From assembly GCF_027484205.1 (NCBI RefSeq), contig NZ_JAIXUB010000030.1:1-64000 (forward strand): DNA of 64,000 bases, given 5' to 3'. Below the pieces are notes generated by a model that saw only the letters and a program-made list of their open reading frames with translations, made no database searches and was not told the DNA's origin. Positions 16,516 to 24,800 of this stretch are shown here, piece after piece (within the stretch, counting starts at the first letter, position 1; every line of letters starts with the position of its first letter). The position numbers and the translations under genes are program-made. Source of the DNA: Flavobacterium sp. Its GTDB lineage: Bacteria; Bacteroidota; Bacteroidia; Flavobacteriales; Flavobacteriaceae.

Positions 16516-17019
16516 TTACTTAATTCTCTTCATTAGATAACTTTCTGTGCTGGATTTACCATTAAGTTTTCCAGTAATTTTTGCAGTTAAAATGTTGTTT
16601 TTCGCCAACTTATATTCAATTTTTTGAGGAAAATTATGCTTCGGATTTTCAAAAACTAACAAACTATCTTCATCTTTCGTCATTTGGAAAGGAATAGGTG
16701 AGTCGTTATTTTCTCCTTTTATGGTTGTTGTATAAATTAAATGTTCGCCATTTTGCATCAATTCAACTTGCTCGTTATGAACAGTATCTTTTTTGTTTTG
16801 GATATAATAAGATAAACCAATGAATGTACTATCGTCTAGTCGTTCCCATATTTCTTTAAGTGTTCCTAAACTATCTGTTTTTTCCCATTCTCCAATCATC
16901 CAATTGGCTTTTTCGAGTTCTTCATAATCTTTAATGATGTTTCCATTGGCGTCATATTTATTGCACGAAACCAATAGGATTAGAAGTATTGCGATAATTG
17001 AGAAATGTATTTTTTTCAT
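16516..17019 (-). CDS. DUF6265-like lipoprotein (paralogue B)
   Basis: A 167-residue lipoprotein with signal and lipobox (IAILLILLVSCNK, Cys near residue 19). The body looks like a small lipocalin-type barrel: NWMIGEWEKTDSLGTLKEIW at the start and VFENPKHNFPQKIEYKL near the end, as in DUF6265 proteins. It is a tandem paralogue of the next gene upstream, sharing the W-x-GxWE and FENPKHxFPxKI motifs, with only 8 bases between them. Ligand and role are unknown. Confidence 0.78.
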   Translation of the reverse strand: MKKIHFSIIAILLILLVSCNKYDANGNIIKDYEELEKANWMIGEWEKTDSLGTLKEIWERLDDSTFIGLSYYIQNKKDTVHNEQVELMQNGEHLIYTTTIKGENNDSPIPFQMTKDEDSLLVFENPKHNFPQKIEYKLAKNNILTAKITGKLNGKSSTESYLMKRIK

Positions 17020-17027
17020 CTTTACTA

Positions 17028-17537
17028 TTATTTAGTTTTTTTCATTGGAAACGTTTCGCTCATTTCCTTTCCGTCTTTTTTTCCATAAATAGTCGCAACT
17101 AAACTGTCATTTGTAATTTTTGTGTAAACAATTTTTGTTGGAAAATCATGCTTTGGATTCTCAAAGGTTACTTCTTTGTCATTTGATTTAGTCATGTAAA
17201 ATGAAACCGGTTTTTCTTTATTTTGGTCTTTGACAGACACTTTGTAAAATAAGGAATCTTTCGATTGAAACAAATCTATTTTTTCATAAAAAACGGTGTC
17301 TTTTTCAACAATAACAAAACTTTCTCCAATGTATGAACTGTCATTATTTTTATTCCAAATTTCTTTAAAAGTAGCTTCTTTTGTGCTATTTTCCCAGTTT
17401 CCCAAAAACCAATTTACTTTATTTAATTGGGTAAATTCTTTTTTTGTTTGATTCCCAAAAACTTCTTCTTGTGAATTTTTTTTAAAAGATGTGAAAGCAA
17501 TTGCTACAATAAGCGTGGTTAAGAGTGTTTTTCTCAT
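17028..17537 (-). CDS. DUF6265-like secreted protein (paralogue A)
   Basis: A 169-residue exported protein with an N-terminal hydrophobic signal (MRKTLLTTLIVAIAFTSF) but no lipobox cysteine, unlike its neighbour. It contains NWFLGNWENSTKEATFKEIW and VTFENPKHDFPTKIVYTKI, shared with paralogue B, so the pair arose by duplication and only one copy is lipid-anchored. Probably a soluble periplasmic or secreted lipocalin-like protein of unknown function. Confidence 0.78.
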   Translation of the reverse strand: MRKTLLTTLIVAIAFTSFKKNSQEEVFGNQTKKEFTQLNKVNWFLGNWENSTKEATFKEIWNKNNDSSYIGESFVIVEKDTVFYEKIDLFQSKDSLFYKVSVKDQNKEKPVSFYMTKSNDKEVTFENPKHDFPTKIVYTKITNDSLVATIYGKKDGKEMSETFPMKKTK

Positions 17538-17609
17538 CTTAAATTATAATTTATACAATATTATGAAAAAACTCCCAACCGAACACTGCTAACTGAACAC
17601 TTTTTTTAC

Positions 17610-17617
17610 TACTTTTG
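17610..17617 (+). promoter_or_regulatory. Candidate -7 element (TACTTTTG) for prfA
   Basis: Matches TAnnTTTG, 21 bases before the prfA ATG. It overlaps the TTG used as start in the ORF track and so argues against that start. Confidence 0.45.
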
Positions 17618-17638
17618 CACTCCAAAATACAGATTACA

Positions 17639-18712
17639 ATGTTAGAAAGACTTCAATATGTAAAACAGCGTTTCGATGAAATTTCAGATTTGATTATTCA
17701 ACCTGATGTTATTTCGGATCAAAAACGTTATGTGCAATTAAATCAAGAGTATAAAGGACTTAAAGATTTGATGGAAAAGCGCGAAGAATTGATAAATATT
17801 ACAGGAAATATAGAAGAAGCCAATGAAATTTTAGCTGATGGTTCGGATGCTGAAATGGTTGAAATGGCTAAAATGCAATTGGACGAAGCTAAAGAACGTC
17901 TTCCTCAATTAGAAGAAGAAATCAAGTTCATGTTGATTCCAAAAGATGCTGAAGATGCTAAAAACGTAATGGTTGAAATTCGTGCCGGAACTGGTGGCGA
18001 TGAAGCTTCTATTTTTGCTGGAGATTTATTTAGAATGTACACTAAATATTGTGAAACTCGCGGTTGGAGAACATCTGTAGTTGATATGAACGAAGGAACT
18101 TCTGGTGGTTTTAAAGAAATTATTTTTGAAGTTACAGGTGAAGATGTTTATGGAACTTTAAAGTTTGAAGCTGGAGTTCATCGTGTGCAACGTGTTCCTC
18201 AAACCGAAACGCAAGGACGTGTGCATACTTCTGCAGCAACGGTTATGGTTTTACCTGAAGCAGAAGAATTTGATGTTCAAATTGATATGAATGATGTTCG
18301 TGTGGACTTTTTCTGTTCTTCTGGACCTGGAGGACAATCGGTAAATACCACAAAATCTGCGGTTCGTTTGACACATATTCCAACAGGATTAGTGGCGCAA
18401 TGTCAAGATCAAAAATCGCAACATAAGAATAAAGATAAAGCTTTAGAAGTTTTACGTTCTCGTTTATATGAACAAGAATTAGCTAAAAAACAAGCTGAAG
18501 ATGCTGTAAAACGTACTTCACAAGTAAGTTCTGGTGACCGTTCTGCAAAAATTAGAACCTATAATTATTCTCAAGGTCGTGTAACAGATCATAGAATTGG
18601 ACTAGACGTTTTTGATATGGATGGCGTTATGAACGGGAAAATTCAAAAGTTTGTTGATGAACTTCAATTGGTTAACAACATGGAGAAATTAAAAGAAAGC
18701 GAAGTATTTTAA
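17639..18712 (+). CDS. prfA: Peptide chain release factor 1 (RF1)
   Basis: Recognises UAA and UAG and triggers peptide release. The catalytic GGQ is in [20 protein letters not shown], and the codon-recognition PxT tripeptide is PQT in [20 protein letters not shown], which marks RF1 rather than RF2 (SPF). The N-terminal coiled domain and total length (357 residues) are normal. The track begins at a TTG (17615) that lies inside a TACTTTTG -7 promoter element, so ATG 17639 ([12 protein letters not shown]) is the real start. It is monocistronic. Confidence 0.97.
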   Translation: MLERLQYVKQRFDEISDLIIQPDVISDQKRYVQLNQEYKGLKDLMEKREELINITGNIEEANEILADGSDAEMVEMAKMQLDEAKERLPQLEEEIKFMLIPKDAEDAKNVMVEIRAGTGGDEASIFAGDLFRMYTKYCETRGWRTSVVDMNEGTSGGFKEIIFEVTGEDVYGTLKFEAGVHRVQRVPQTETQGRVHTSAATVMVLPEAEEFDVQIDMNDVRVDFFCSSGPGGQSVNTTKSAVRLTHIPTGLVAQCQDQKSQHKNKDKALEVLRSRLYEQELAKKQAEDAVKRTSQVSSGDRSAKIRTYNYSQGRVTDHRIGLDVFDMDGVMNGKIQKFVDELQLVNNMEKLKESEVF

Positions 18713-18731
18713 TTTCTAAATTAATAAAATT

Positions 18732-18768
18732 GAAAAAGCAGCAAGTAAAGTTACTATGCTGCTTTTTC
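18732..18768. terminator. Terminator between prfA and lipoprotein gene
   Basis: A 12-bp perfect stem GAAAAAGCAGCA/TGCTGCTTTTTC (18732-18743, 18757-18768) between convergent genes. Confidence 0.85.
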
Positions 18769-18795
18769 GTTTTAAACAAAATTTACCAACCAAAA

Positions 18796-19458
18796 CTATT
18801 TTTTTGCGTTAGCATTCTCTTCTGATTTTGCTCCCATACGATTTACAGTATACATTGGAGCAAACTTTAATTTTAATCCTGCAATTTTCATATTGTCTTT
18901 GCCTGATAATCCTTCTTTTTCAACAGTATTTTTTCTAGAATCAAGAGCTTCGTAAAGTAATTTGATTTCATCCCAATCTTCTCTTGAATAGGTATCTTTA
19001 TTTTTTTGAACGGTAGATACAAATTGTTGATATACAGTTAGAATGTTGTCTTTATTTACCCAGTCAAACTTCATGTCATCATAAATAAACTGACTTCCAA
19101 ATAATTCTTTTTTTCTTGTCAATTCAATATTTTTTGCCTCTATTTCAGCTTTTTTAGTTAAAACACCTTTCTTGAATGCTTCATACTTAAGTCCAACAGC
19201 TTCGATTTTTTTGTCAAAATCATTTTTGTCTTCAAGTTTATTGATTTCATCTTTTAAAGATGCCGTTTTAGAGTTGAAATTTTCTTCAATTTCACTCCAT
19301 TTTGTAACAACATCATCAGATGTTACTGAAGCTAATGAATCTACATATTTAACATAACTATCAGTTAGTTTTTCTACTTTTTCTTGTTGTTCATTTTTAC
19401 ATGATGTAAATAAAACGATAACAGAAAGTATTGCTAATGAATGAATTAGTTTTTTCAT
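18796..19458 (-). CDS. Coiled-coil lipoprotein (DUF6565-like)
   Basis: A 220-residue lipoprotein (IVLFTSCKNEQQ, lipobox Cys near residue 20). Two charged, probably helical segments follow (about 25-120: EKVEKLTDSYVKYVDSL, KTASLKDEINKLEDKNDF), then FDWVNKDNILTVYQQFVSTVQ. It resembles proteins annotated DUF6565 in Flavobacteria. It is the last gene of the eight-gene minus-strand envelope cluster (22251-18796), 12 bases after a beta-barrel gene. A periplasmic structural role is possible but not shown. Confidence 0.75.
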   Translation of the reverse strand: MKKLIHSLAILSVIVLFTSCKNEQQEKVEKLTDSYVKYVDSLASVTSDDVVTKWSEIEENFNSKTASLKDEINKLEDKNDFDKKIEAVGLKYEAFKKGVLTKKAEIEAKNIELTRKKELFGSQFIYDDMKFDWVNKDNILTVYQQFVSTVQKNKDTYSREDWDEIKLLYEALDSRKNTVEKEGLSGKDNMKIAGLKLKFAPMYTVNRMGAKSEENANAKK

Positions 19459-19470
19459 TTTTTCTTATTT

Positions 19471-20007
19471 TTAAAGTTTAAATCCGTAGGCTAATCTCAC
19501 AGAAACTAATCCTAAACCTTCTTTAATTGTTCCGTTTTTTTCTACAGGAAAATCATTAAAGTGATCGTATCTTAAAGAAATATCTATTTTGCTTGTAGCA
19601 TAACCAATTGTTGGACTTAATAATAATGATGTTTCGTTGTAATCATTTGTTACTGCAAATGCTGCTCCAACTTCGCCCATCAAGTACAATTGGTCTTTTA
19701 AAACAAATGCTTTAAAACCTGCTTTTGCCGGAATATATCCAAGGTCATTATCTTTTCCAGATACGAACATATTGCTAAAACCTGTTGTGAATGTCAATGA
19801 ATATCTTTTTGATAAATCATACTGTAATCTTGCGTCTGCACCTAAATTGAAATCGTATGGTTTATTAGTTGGTAAACCTGCGTTAATTCCTATTCCTAAA
19901 CGGAAACCTTGATCATAATTTTCTTTTTCTTGCGCCATTGAAAAGGTTGAAATTAATAATAACGTCAATGTTCCAAAAAGTGTTTTAATGTTAAATGAAT
20001 TTTTCAT
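19471..20007 (-). CDS. Outer membrane beta-barrel protein
   Basis: A 178-residue small porin-like protein with a signal peptide ending near LISTFSMAQ. Alternating strands include FRLGIGINAGLPTNKPYDF and ADARLQYDLSKRYSLTFTTGF, and the C-terminus GLVSVRLAYGFKL ends in aromatic/hydrophobic residues as barrels do. About eight strands are likely. It belongs to the envelope/stress cluster and is followed by the coiled-coil lipoprotein. Confidence 0.82.
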   Translation of the reverse strand: MKNSFNIKTLFGTLTLLLISTFSMAQEKENYDQGFRLGIGINAGLPTNKPYDFNLGADARLQYDLSKRYSLTFTTGFSNMFVSGKDNDLGYIPAKAGFKAFVLKDQLYLMGEVGAAFAVTNDYNETSLLLSPTIGYATSKIDISLRYDHFNDFPVEKNGTIKEGLGLVSVRLAYGFKL

Positions 20008-20024
20008 GTATTGAATGTTTGATT

Positions 20025-20348
20025 TTAGTTTATTTTTTTTGATATAAAATTTGTTACTGCATATTGTAGCGTATAGCCTGCAAGTTTTTTGAAAATATTT
20101 GTGGATTCACCAACTAATAATTTTCTTGAAATGTATCCTGAAGCAATACTTGTGACTGAATTAATTAAATTAGTTTTAGTTTCCGGTGTATTGAAATCTT
20201 TCAAAGTTCTATTTAAAAGATTTACGGGTTTTACAGTTTCAATTAATGAATCAAATTGATTTTTAACGTCTTGAAATTCTTCTTTTTGTTTTTGTTCAAG
20301 AAGAGCAATAGCGTTATTAAGTTTTTGAGTTGGAGTCAGCACTTTCAT
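20025..20348 (-). CDS. Small conserved protein of the envelope cluster
   Basis: A 107-residue protein without a signal peptide. The N-terminal half is a charged amphipathic helix (TPTQKLNNAIALLEQKQKEEF); the C-terminal half is weakly hydrophobic (GYISRKLLVGESTNIFKKLAGYTLQYAVTNFI) and could lie on or in the inner membrane. Its ATG overlaps the end of the holin-like gene by 32 bases, so translation is probably coupled. No family is recognised; the context suggests work with the holin-like and YtxH proteins. Confidence 0.75.
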   Translation of the reverse strand: MKVLTPTQKLNNAIALLEQKQKEEFQDVKNQFDSLIETVKPVNLLNRTLKDFNTPETKTNLINSVTSIASGYISRKLLVGESTNIFKKLAGYTLQYAVTNFISKKIN

Positions 20349-20733
20349 GGTTTGAATATTTGTTGTTTTCTAAAACTTCATCTAAATCTATTTTATTCAA
20401 TAGTTTGATGATAATCATATTACTTAAAGGTGTTTTCATTAGCTTTTGTCTATTGTAGTGAACTAGAATGCCAACAATTAGATAAAAAGTGGAAACAATT
20501 AGAAACCCTAAATAATAATCATTGAGCAATTTTCCAATGAAAAGACCGACTCCAATATTTACAAAAAGAGTAAACATTGCAAAAATTATAAAAACCACAA
20601 TACTTGAAGTCAATGTAGAAAGAACGTCTGCCGATTTTTCTACCGCATTTAACTTGATAAGATCAATACTTGTGTTTGTGTATTTTTCTACCTTGTCAAA
20701 AAGTAAATCTTTATTTTTTGCAAATGTTTCCAT
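20317..20733 (-). CDS. Holin-like membrane protein (phage holin superfamily/DUF1469-like)
   Basis: A 138-residue protein: an amphipathic N-terminal helix (FDKVEKYTNTSIDLIKLNAVEK), two long membrane helices (about 43-68 and 72-95), and a charged tail. This is the layout of the DUF1469/holin superfamily III proteins that accompany YtxH proteins in Bacteroidetes and are not phage-encoded. It sits 10 bases after the YtxH gene and overlaps the next gene. A function in envelope stress is inferred from the neighbours. Confidence 0.78.
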   Translation of the reverse strand: METFAKNKDLLFDKVEKYTNTSIDLIKLNAVEKSADVLSTLTSSIVVFIIFAMFTLFVNIGVGLFIGKLLNDYYLGFLIVSTFYLIVGILVHYNRQKLMKTPLSNMIIIKLLNKIDLDEVLENNKYSNHESADSNSKT

Positions 20734-20743
20734 ATTTTGTTAT

Positions 20744-21040
20744 TTATAAAATAGACTTATTGATGTCTTTTAAATTATCCAAATTTGCTTTTTCCTCTTT
20801 AATTTTTAGTTCAGCTTCAGCAATTAAATCTTCAGCTTCGTCTTTGAAGCCATCAACTGATTTTGAAATTTTTTCAGATAATTTTGAAAGTGAATCTTTA
20901 AAGTTTTCTTTTAAATCACTTCCTTTATCTGCAATTTTTTTTCTTGTATCGCTTCCTTTTGCTGGAGCAAATAAAACTCCTAAGGCAGCACCAACTGCAA
21001 CACCACCAAGGACACCTAATAATACATTGTTATTTTTCAT
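20744..21040 (-). CDS. YtxH domain-containing protein
   Basis: A 98-residue protein with the YtxH signature: a glycine-rich membrane helix (VLLGVLGGVAVGAALGVLFAPAKG) followed by SDTRKKIADKGSDLKENFKDS and a long charged helix. YtxH proteins are general-stress membrane proteins in Firmicutes; in Bacteroidetes they accompany small holin-like proteins. It lies 18 bases after the lmo0937-type gene. Confidence 0.92.
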   Translation of the reverse strand: MKNNNVLLGVLGGVAVGAALGVLFAPAKGSDTRKKIADKGSDLKENFKDSLSKLSEKISKSVDGFKDEAEDLIAEAELKIKEEKANLDNLKDINKSIL

Positions 21041-21058
21041 GATTTCTTTTTTTTAAAT

Positions 21059-21211
21059 TTATATTCCTTTTCCTTTAATCAATCTTAAAAGAATTGCTAT
21101 TACTGCGATTACTAATAAGATGTGTATAATGTTTCCTGCACTGTAAACAAAAAAGCCAAGTGCCCAAAGTATGACAAGAATTACTGCGATTGTATATAGT
21201 AGATTTTGCAT
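21059..21211 (-). CDS. lmo0937 family small membrane protein
   Basis: A 50-residue ORF absent from the ORF track. It translates as MQNLLYTIAVILVILWALGF, then FVYSAGNIIHILLVIAVIAI and LLRLIKGKGI: two membrane helices with a central SAGNIIHILL, the pattern of lmo0937-family proteins. It sits between the beta-barrel gene and YtxH in the same direction, with 18 bases to the latter. These tiny proteins are usually stress-induced; the role is unknown. Confidence 0.88.
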   Translation of the reverse strand: MQNLLYTIAVILVILWALGFFVYSAGNIIHILLVIAVIAILLRLIKGKGI

Positions 21212-21250
21212 GATAAAAGTTTTTTAAGTTTATAAAATGATTGTTACTAA

Positions 21251-21907
21251 TTAGAAATTGATTGTTGCATAAACACTCAGTGAACTATTTTTTCCTTCAG
21301 GAAACGTATAAGTTTGACCTAAAACAGTTCGTTCTTTACCAATGGTTTGAAGTCCATAGTTGTATCTTGCTCCAATTCCAAAACCATCAAAATCAATTCC
21401 TAATCCTGCAGCTAATCCATAATCAAACTTGTTTAAATCTTCGTTATCAATTTCTTCTTCAAAATCAAATGTTCCACCATTAGTCTCATTAGTAATTTTA
21501 GCATCAACTAAATAAGCAAAATATGGTCCGAAGTGAATGTTGAAATTATCTGTAATATTTGCCCTAAGCAATAAAGGAGTTTCGATGTAATTCAATCTGA
21601 ATTTTCCTGTTCCTGTTGCAAATGCATTGTCATAAGTAACTTCTGCACCTTTTGTTGAATAAAGCAATTCGGGTTGTAATGACAAACTAGATGATATTGG
21701 TAATTCTAAAAATATACCTGCGTTAAAACCTACTAATGCGTTTTCATCATCAACATCTTCTGTGTACATGTTTGACAAATTTATACCACCTTTAAAACCA
21801 AAAGTTGCTCCCGTTTTTGTTGATGATTCACTTTCTTGAGCATTTGTTGAAAATGATGTTCCTAATGCTAAAATTACTACTGTTGCGATTTTCTTTAAAT
21901 TTTTCAT
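21251..21907 (-). CDS. PorT-like outer membrane beta-barrel protein
   Basis: A 218-residue protein with a signal peptide (LALGTSFSTNAQ) and the Bacteroidetes outer-membrane beta-barrel signature FGFKGGINLSNMYTED, LQPELLYSTKGAEV and LNYIETPLLLRANI. The C-terminus SSLSVYATINF fits a terminal barrel strand. Such barrels are often of unknown cargo. It is the second gene of the envelope cluster. Confidence 0.88.
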   Translation of the reverse strand: MKNLKKIATVVILALGTSFSTNAQESESSTKTGATFGFKGGINLSNMYTEDVDDENALVGFNAGIFLELPISSSLSLQPELLYSTKGAEVTYDNAFATGTGKFRLNYIETPLLLRANITDNFNIHFGPYFAYLVDAKITNETNGGTFDFEEEIDNEDLNKFDYGLAAGLGIDFDGFGIGARYNYGLQTIGKERTVLGQTYTFPEGKNSSLSVYATINF

Positions 21908-21972
21908 AATTATTTTTTTTTAATTCTTACTTGATTAATAATTGTAACTTCTTTTTCTTTTTTAATATATTT

Positions 21973-22251
21973 TTATCTGTATTTTTCAATAATTTTTGAA
22001 CTTACTACATCATTAGTTGACATTAGTTTGATTGTTCTTTTAGCACTTTCTTCTGTATTAGTGTAGCCACTTGCAACACCATAAGAAGATTTAACTTCCC
22101 AAAAGAAAACTGGTTGTTTTGCATTATTTACAATTTCAATTCTTTTTTTCTCAGAAATTTTTAATGGTTCTTTTTCTTTACCTTTTTCTATATTATTTGC
22201 AAATGCGAATGAAGAAAGGATTAATGCTGTACTTAAAATAATTTTTTTCAT
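21973..22251 (-). CDS. Small secreted protein
   Basis: A 92-residue exported protein: signal peptide MKKIILSTALILSSFAFA, then a short basic/acidic body containing VFFWEVKSSYGVASGYTNTEESAKRTI. No family is recognised. It is the first gene of the minus-strand envelope cluster and lies directly downstream of the duplicated 70-base repeats at 22288-22479, which therefore probably contain its promoter or operators. Confidence 0.75.
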   Translation of the reverse strand: MKKIILSTALILSSFAFANNIEKGKEKEPLKISEKKRIEIVNNAKQPVFFWEVKSSYGVASGYTNTEESAKRTIKLMSTNDVVSSKIIEKYR

Positions 22252-22287
22252 GATTATAAATTTTAATTTTTTTGTTTCTAATTTGAT

Positions 22288-22357
22288 GTTACAAAGTTCA
22301 GATGAATGTCATTGTTGTTTGTTACATCATTTTTTTTACTTGTTATAGAATTTCAAT
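22288..22357 (-). promoter_or_regulatory. 70-base direct repeat, copy 1 (upstream of envelope cluster)
   Basis: Begins GTTACAAAG, has a second GTTAC 33 bases on, and ends TTGTTATAGAATTTCAAT. Copy 2 lies 122 bases away with the same length and motif order. Position upstream of the 22251 gene suggests a regulatory role. Confidence 0.6.
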
Positions 22358-22409
22358 GTTGCATTTTTTTTGCTTGATAAAAACTTCACTTTTTTTATTG
22401 CTTTTCTAC

Positions 22410-22479
22410 GTTACAAAGATGCGATGCTTGGTTAGGTTGCATGTTACATGATTTTTTCAAGTTGTTATAGAATTTCAAT
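22410..22479 (-). promoter_or_regulatory. 70-base direct repeat, copy 2
   Basis: GTTACAAAG at the start, GTTAC again 33 bases on, and GTTGTTATAGAATTTCAAT at the end, matching copy 1 in length and spacing. The middle part differs between the copies. Confidence 0.6.
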
Positions 22480-22497
22480 TTGTATTAAATATGGGCA

Positions 22498-22530
22498 TAA
22501 AAAAACCGCTTCTTTGAGAAAGCGGTTTTA
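22498..22530 (-). terminator. Terminator of the signalling operon
   Basis: AAACCGCTT/AAGCGGTTT stem (22503-22511, 22520-22528). On the minus strand it is followed by a T-run. It ends the AI-2E/AraC/receiver/kinase transcript. Confidence 0.85.
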
Positions 22531-22548
22531 AAAATGAGTTTGTTTATT

Positions 22549-24330
22549 TTAGGAGAATGGTAAATAGATTGTAAATTTAGCTCCAACGTTTTGTTCGCCT
22601 TCAGCAAAAATAAAACCTTTGTGATTATCCATAATTTTTTTGCAAATGGCTAAACCAATTCCGGTTCCGCTGTATTCGTCTTTATTGTGAAGTCTATTAA
22701 ATAGTAAAAATATTTTTTTTGAATATTGTGAATCAAACCCAATTCCATTGTCTGAAAATATAATTTTGTAATATTTAGATTGATCATTTACAGGAATTTC
22801 AATTTCATCAGATGCTTTGACTTCACTTACTTTTATATCAATTATTGGAGCAATGTTTTCTTTGCTATATTTCAATGAGTTATTAATTAAATTTGTAAAT
22901 AACTGTTGGATTTGAAATGGAATTACATTCAAATGTGGTAATGATTCGCTTGTTATTATTGCGTTTTTGTCTTCAATAATTTGGGTTAATTCATGTTTAG
23001 CATTTTCTAATAATTCGTTCAAACATGTTGGTTCAAAAACTTTTTCGGATTTATTAGTTCTAGAAAATTGTAATAAATCATCAATCAAGAGTCGCATTCG
23101 TTCTGAAGAATCTTGAATTTTTAGTAGATATTGCTGACCACTTTCCGAAACGGAATTCAAATCTTTATCAATTAATCTAGAAATAAAGGTTTGGATTTTT
23201 CTCAATGGTTCTTGTAAATCATGACTTGCTACATAGTTAAATGCTTGAAGTTCTTTATTATTAGCTTCAAGTTCTATGTTACGTTCTTCAATAGATTTAT
23301 TAGCCACAACTTCATCTGTAACATCACTTGTTGTTCCAATAAGGATTTTTTCTCCAGATTTATTAGTTACAGTTTTGCCATTTCCTCTCAAGTATCTCAA
23401 TTGTCCATCAGCACGAATAATTCTATACGTAAACGGAATTAGTTTATCTTGGTTGACCATATTGGAAGAAACATCTTGAACATACTGTAAATCTTCAGGA
23501 TGAATGTATTTTAAAAAGTCTTCGAGCGATGCTTTGAAAGAATAAGGTTTGACTCCAAGTAATCGGTATTCATTTTCCGAAAAAGTATATTCGTTAGTTT
23601 CTAAATTCAAAAACCATGTACCGTATTCTCCTATTTGTTCGGCTAGATTATTGGATTCATTATTTAATGCTAATTGTTCATTGTTTAGTCGGGTTTCCTC
23701 TAAATCTCTGCTAATTTTCACAAAAGCTAAACTTATTATAGCAATAGTTGTAAATAGTGTTATGTAAATAACTGTTGGAGTTGAATCTGTTAAGGAATCA
23801 TTTTTTTCATCTCTAACAATTAATAGCTTTTTTTCAAGTAAAAGCATTTCATTAATTACATTAGATAAGCGCTCCATCACTTTTTTTCCTTGAAGAAGGT
23901 TACTTTTTATATTATTTCTTGATAATGTTTTATAATTTTTTAAAGCATAATCAACTATTTTAAATTTTTCTGTTATTAATTTTTCTGCTTTTTTTATAAG
24001 ATAAAGTTGTTTAGGATTATCCTTTGTTAGTTCTTTTAAATTTTTAATATTATGCTTGATAATTGATTTTGAAAATTTAATTTGAGAAGGTAGTTTATCG
24101 TTATTAGTCAATAAAAAATTTCTTCTTTCAATTTCTAAATCTTTGATATTTGTATATAATTGCTCAATTTCAACAGTAACTTTATAAGAATGCGCTACCA
24201 TGTCTGATGATTTTGTAATAGATTCCACATGACGATAAGTCAATGCCGATACAAAGAGCATAATAAAAATAGCAAGAACAAATACTATTCTTAAAAAAAG
24301 AGGAGATTTATGTACAGACAAGATTTTCAT
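22549..24330 (-). CDS. Sensor histidine kinase, CHASE3-like + PAS + HisKA + HATPase
   Basis: A 593-residue inner-membrane kinase. A first membrane helix (about 11-28), a helical periplasmic CHASE3-like sensor (30-180) and a second helix (about 184-203) are followed by a PAS fold (about 232-345, ending LIGTTSDVTDEV), a coiled linker and the H-box ASHDLQEPLRKIQTF with the phospho-accepting His. The N-box (FTNLINNSLKYS), G1 (DNGIGFD) and G2 (GTGIGLAICKKIM) complete the ATPase. It has the DLQEPLRKI form typical of phytochrome-like kinases. It starts 2 bases after the receiver gene, its probable partner. The signal is unknown. Confidence 0.93.
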   Translation of the reverse strand: MKILSVHKSPLFLRIVFVLAIFIMLFVSALTYRHVESITKSSDMVAHSYKVTVEIEQLYTNIKDLEIERRNFLLTNNDKLPSQIKFSKSIIKHNIKNLKELTKDNPKQLYLIKKAEKLITEKFKIVDYALKNYKTLSRNNIKSNLLQGKKVMERLSNVINEMLLLEKKLLIVRDEKNDSLTDSTPTVIYITLFTTIAIISLAFVKISRDLEETRLNNEQLALNNESNNLAEQIGEYGTWFLNLETNEYTFSENEYRLLGVKPYSFKASLEDFLKYIHPEDLQYVQDVSSNMVNQDKLIPFTYRIIRADGQLRYLRGNGKTVTNKSGEKILIGTTSDVTDEVVANKSIEERNIELEANNKELQAFNYVASHDLQEPLRKIQTFISRLIDKDLNSVSESGQQYLLKIQDSSERMRLLIDDLLQFSRTNKSEKVFEPTCLNELLENAKHELTQIIEDKNAIITSESLPHLNVIPFQIQQLFTNLINNSLKYSKENIAPIIDIKVSEVKASDEIEIPVNDQSKYYKIIFSDNGIGFDSQYSKKIFLLFNRLHNKDEYSGTGIGLAICKKIMDNHKGFIFAEGEQNVGAKFTIYLPFS

Positions 24331-24332
24331 AA

Positions 24333-24785
24333 CTACATTCTAAGTAAAAAGTTGTCTTTGTTTAATCCCGATGTGTGGTATTGCCAGTTGATCGTAACGA
24401 CATCAGATAGCACTTTTTTTAGAGTATTAAAATCATTTGGTTTTTTAATATAAATATTAGCACCATTAATAAATGTTTCCTCAATATGTTCTTCTGAAGA
24501 TGAGGTAGAATAAATAGCTATAGCAATATCATCAAAACGTTTGTCAGCTTTTATTTCGTGAAGACATTCAATACCATTTTTTTTAGGCATATTCAAATCT
24601 AAAAAAAGAACATTAGGCAAAATAGCGTTTTCTTTTTTTAAATAATTCATCAACTCAACACCATCATTATAAGTTTGCACTTTTGTATTTATTTTTAGTT
24701 CATCAAAAGCATCAGTAAAAAACATTCTATCGTCTTCATCATCATCTGCAAGGATAATATGGATATAATCTTTTTCCATTGTCAA
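24333..24785 (-). CDS. Single-domain response regulator (Rcp1-like)
   Basis: A 150-residue stand-alone receiver. It shows the acidic pocket ILADDDEDDRMFF, the phospho-accepting Asp in LFLDLNMPKKNGIE, the switch Ser/Thr in AIYSTSSSEEH and the Lys in IYIKKPNDF. There is no output domain, so it acts by protein contact or phosphotransfer, as Rcp1 does for phytochrome kinases. It lies between an AraC regulator gene (15 bases) and the kinase gene (2 bases), which supports a single signalling unit. Confidence 0.93.
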   Translation of the reverse strand: MTMEKDYIHIILADDDEDDRMFFTDAFDELKINTKVQTYNDGVELMNYLKKENAILPNVLFLDLNMPKKNGIECLHEIKADKRFDDIAIAIYSTSSSEEHIEETFINGANIYIKKPNDFNTLKKVLSDVVTINWQYHTSGLNKDNFLLRM

Positions 24786-24800
24786 TTAATTTTAGTTTGG

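Noticed and set aside
17615-17638. TTG start of prfA as in the ORF track
   Set aside because: The TTG is part of a TACTTTTG -7 promoter element; family alignment from memory starts at MLERLQ.
20317-21211. Prophage remnant suggested by the holin-like protein
   Set aside because: The neighbours are YtxH and lmo0937-type stress proteins; no lysin, capsid, integrase or attachment site is seen.
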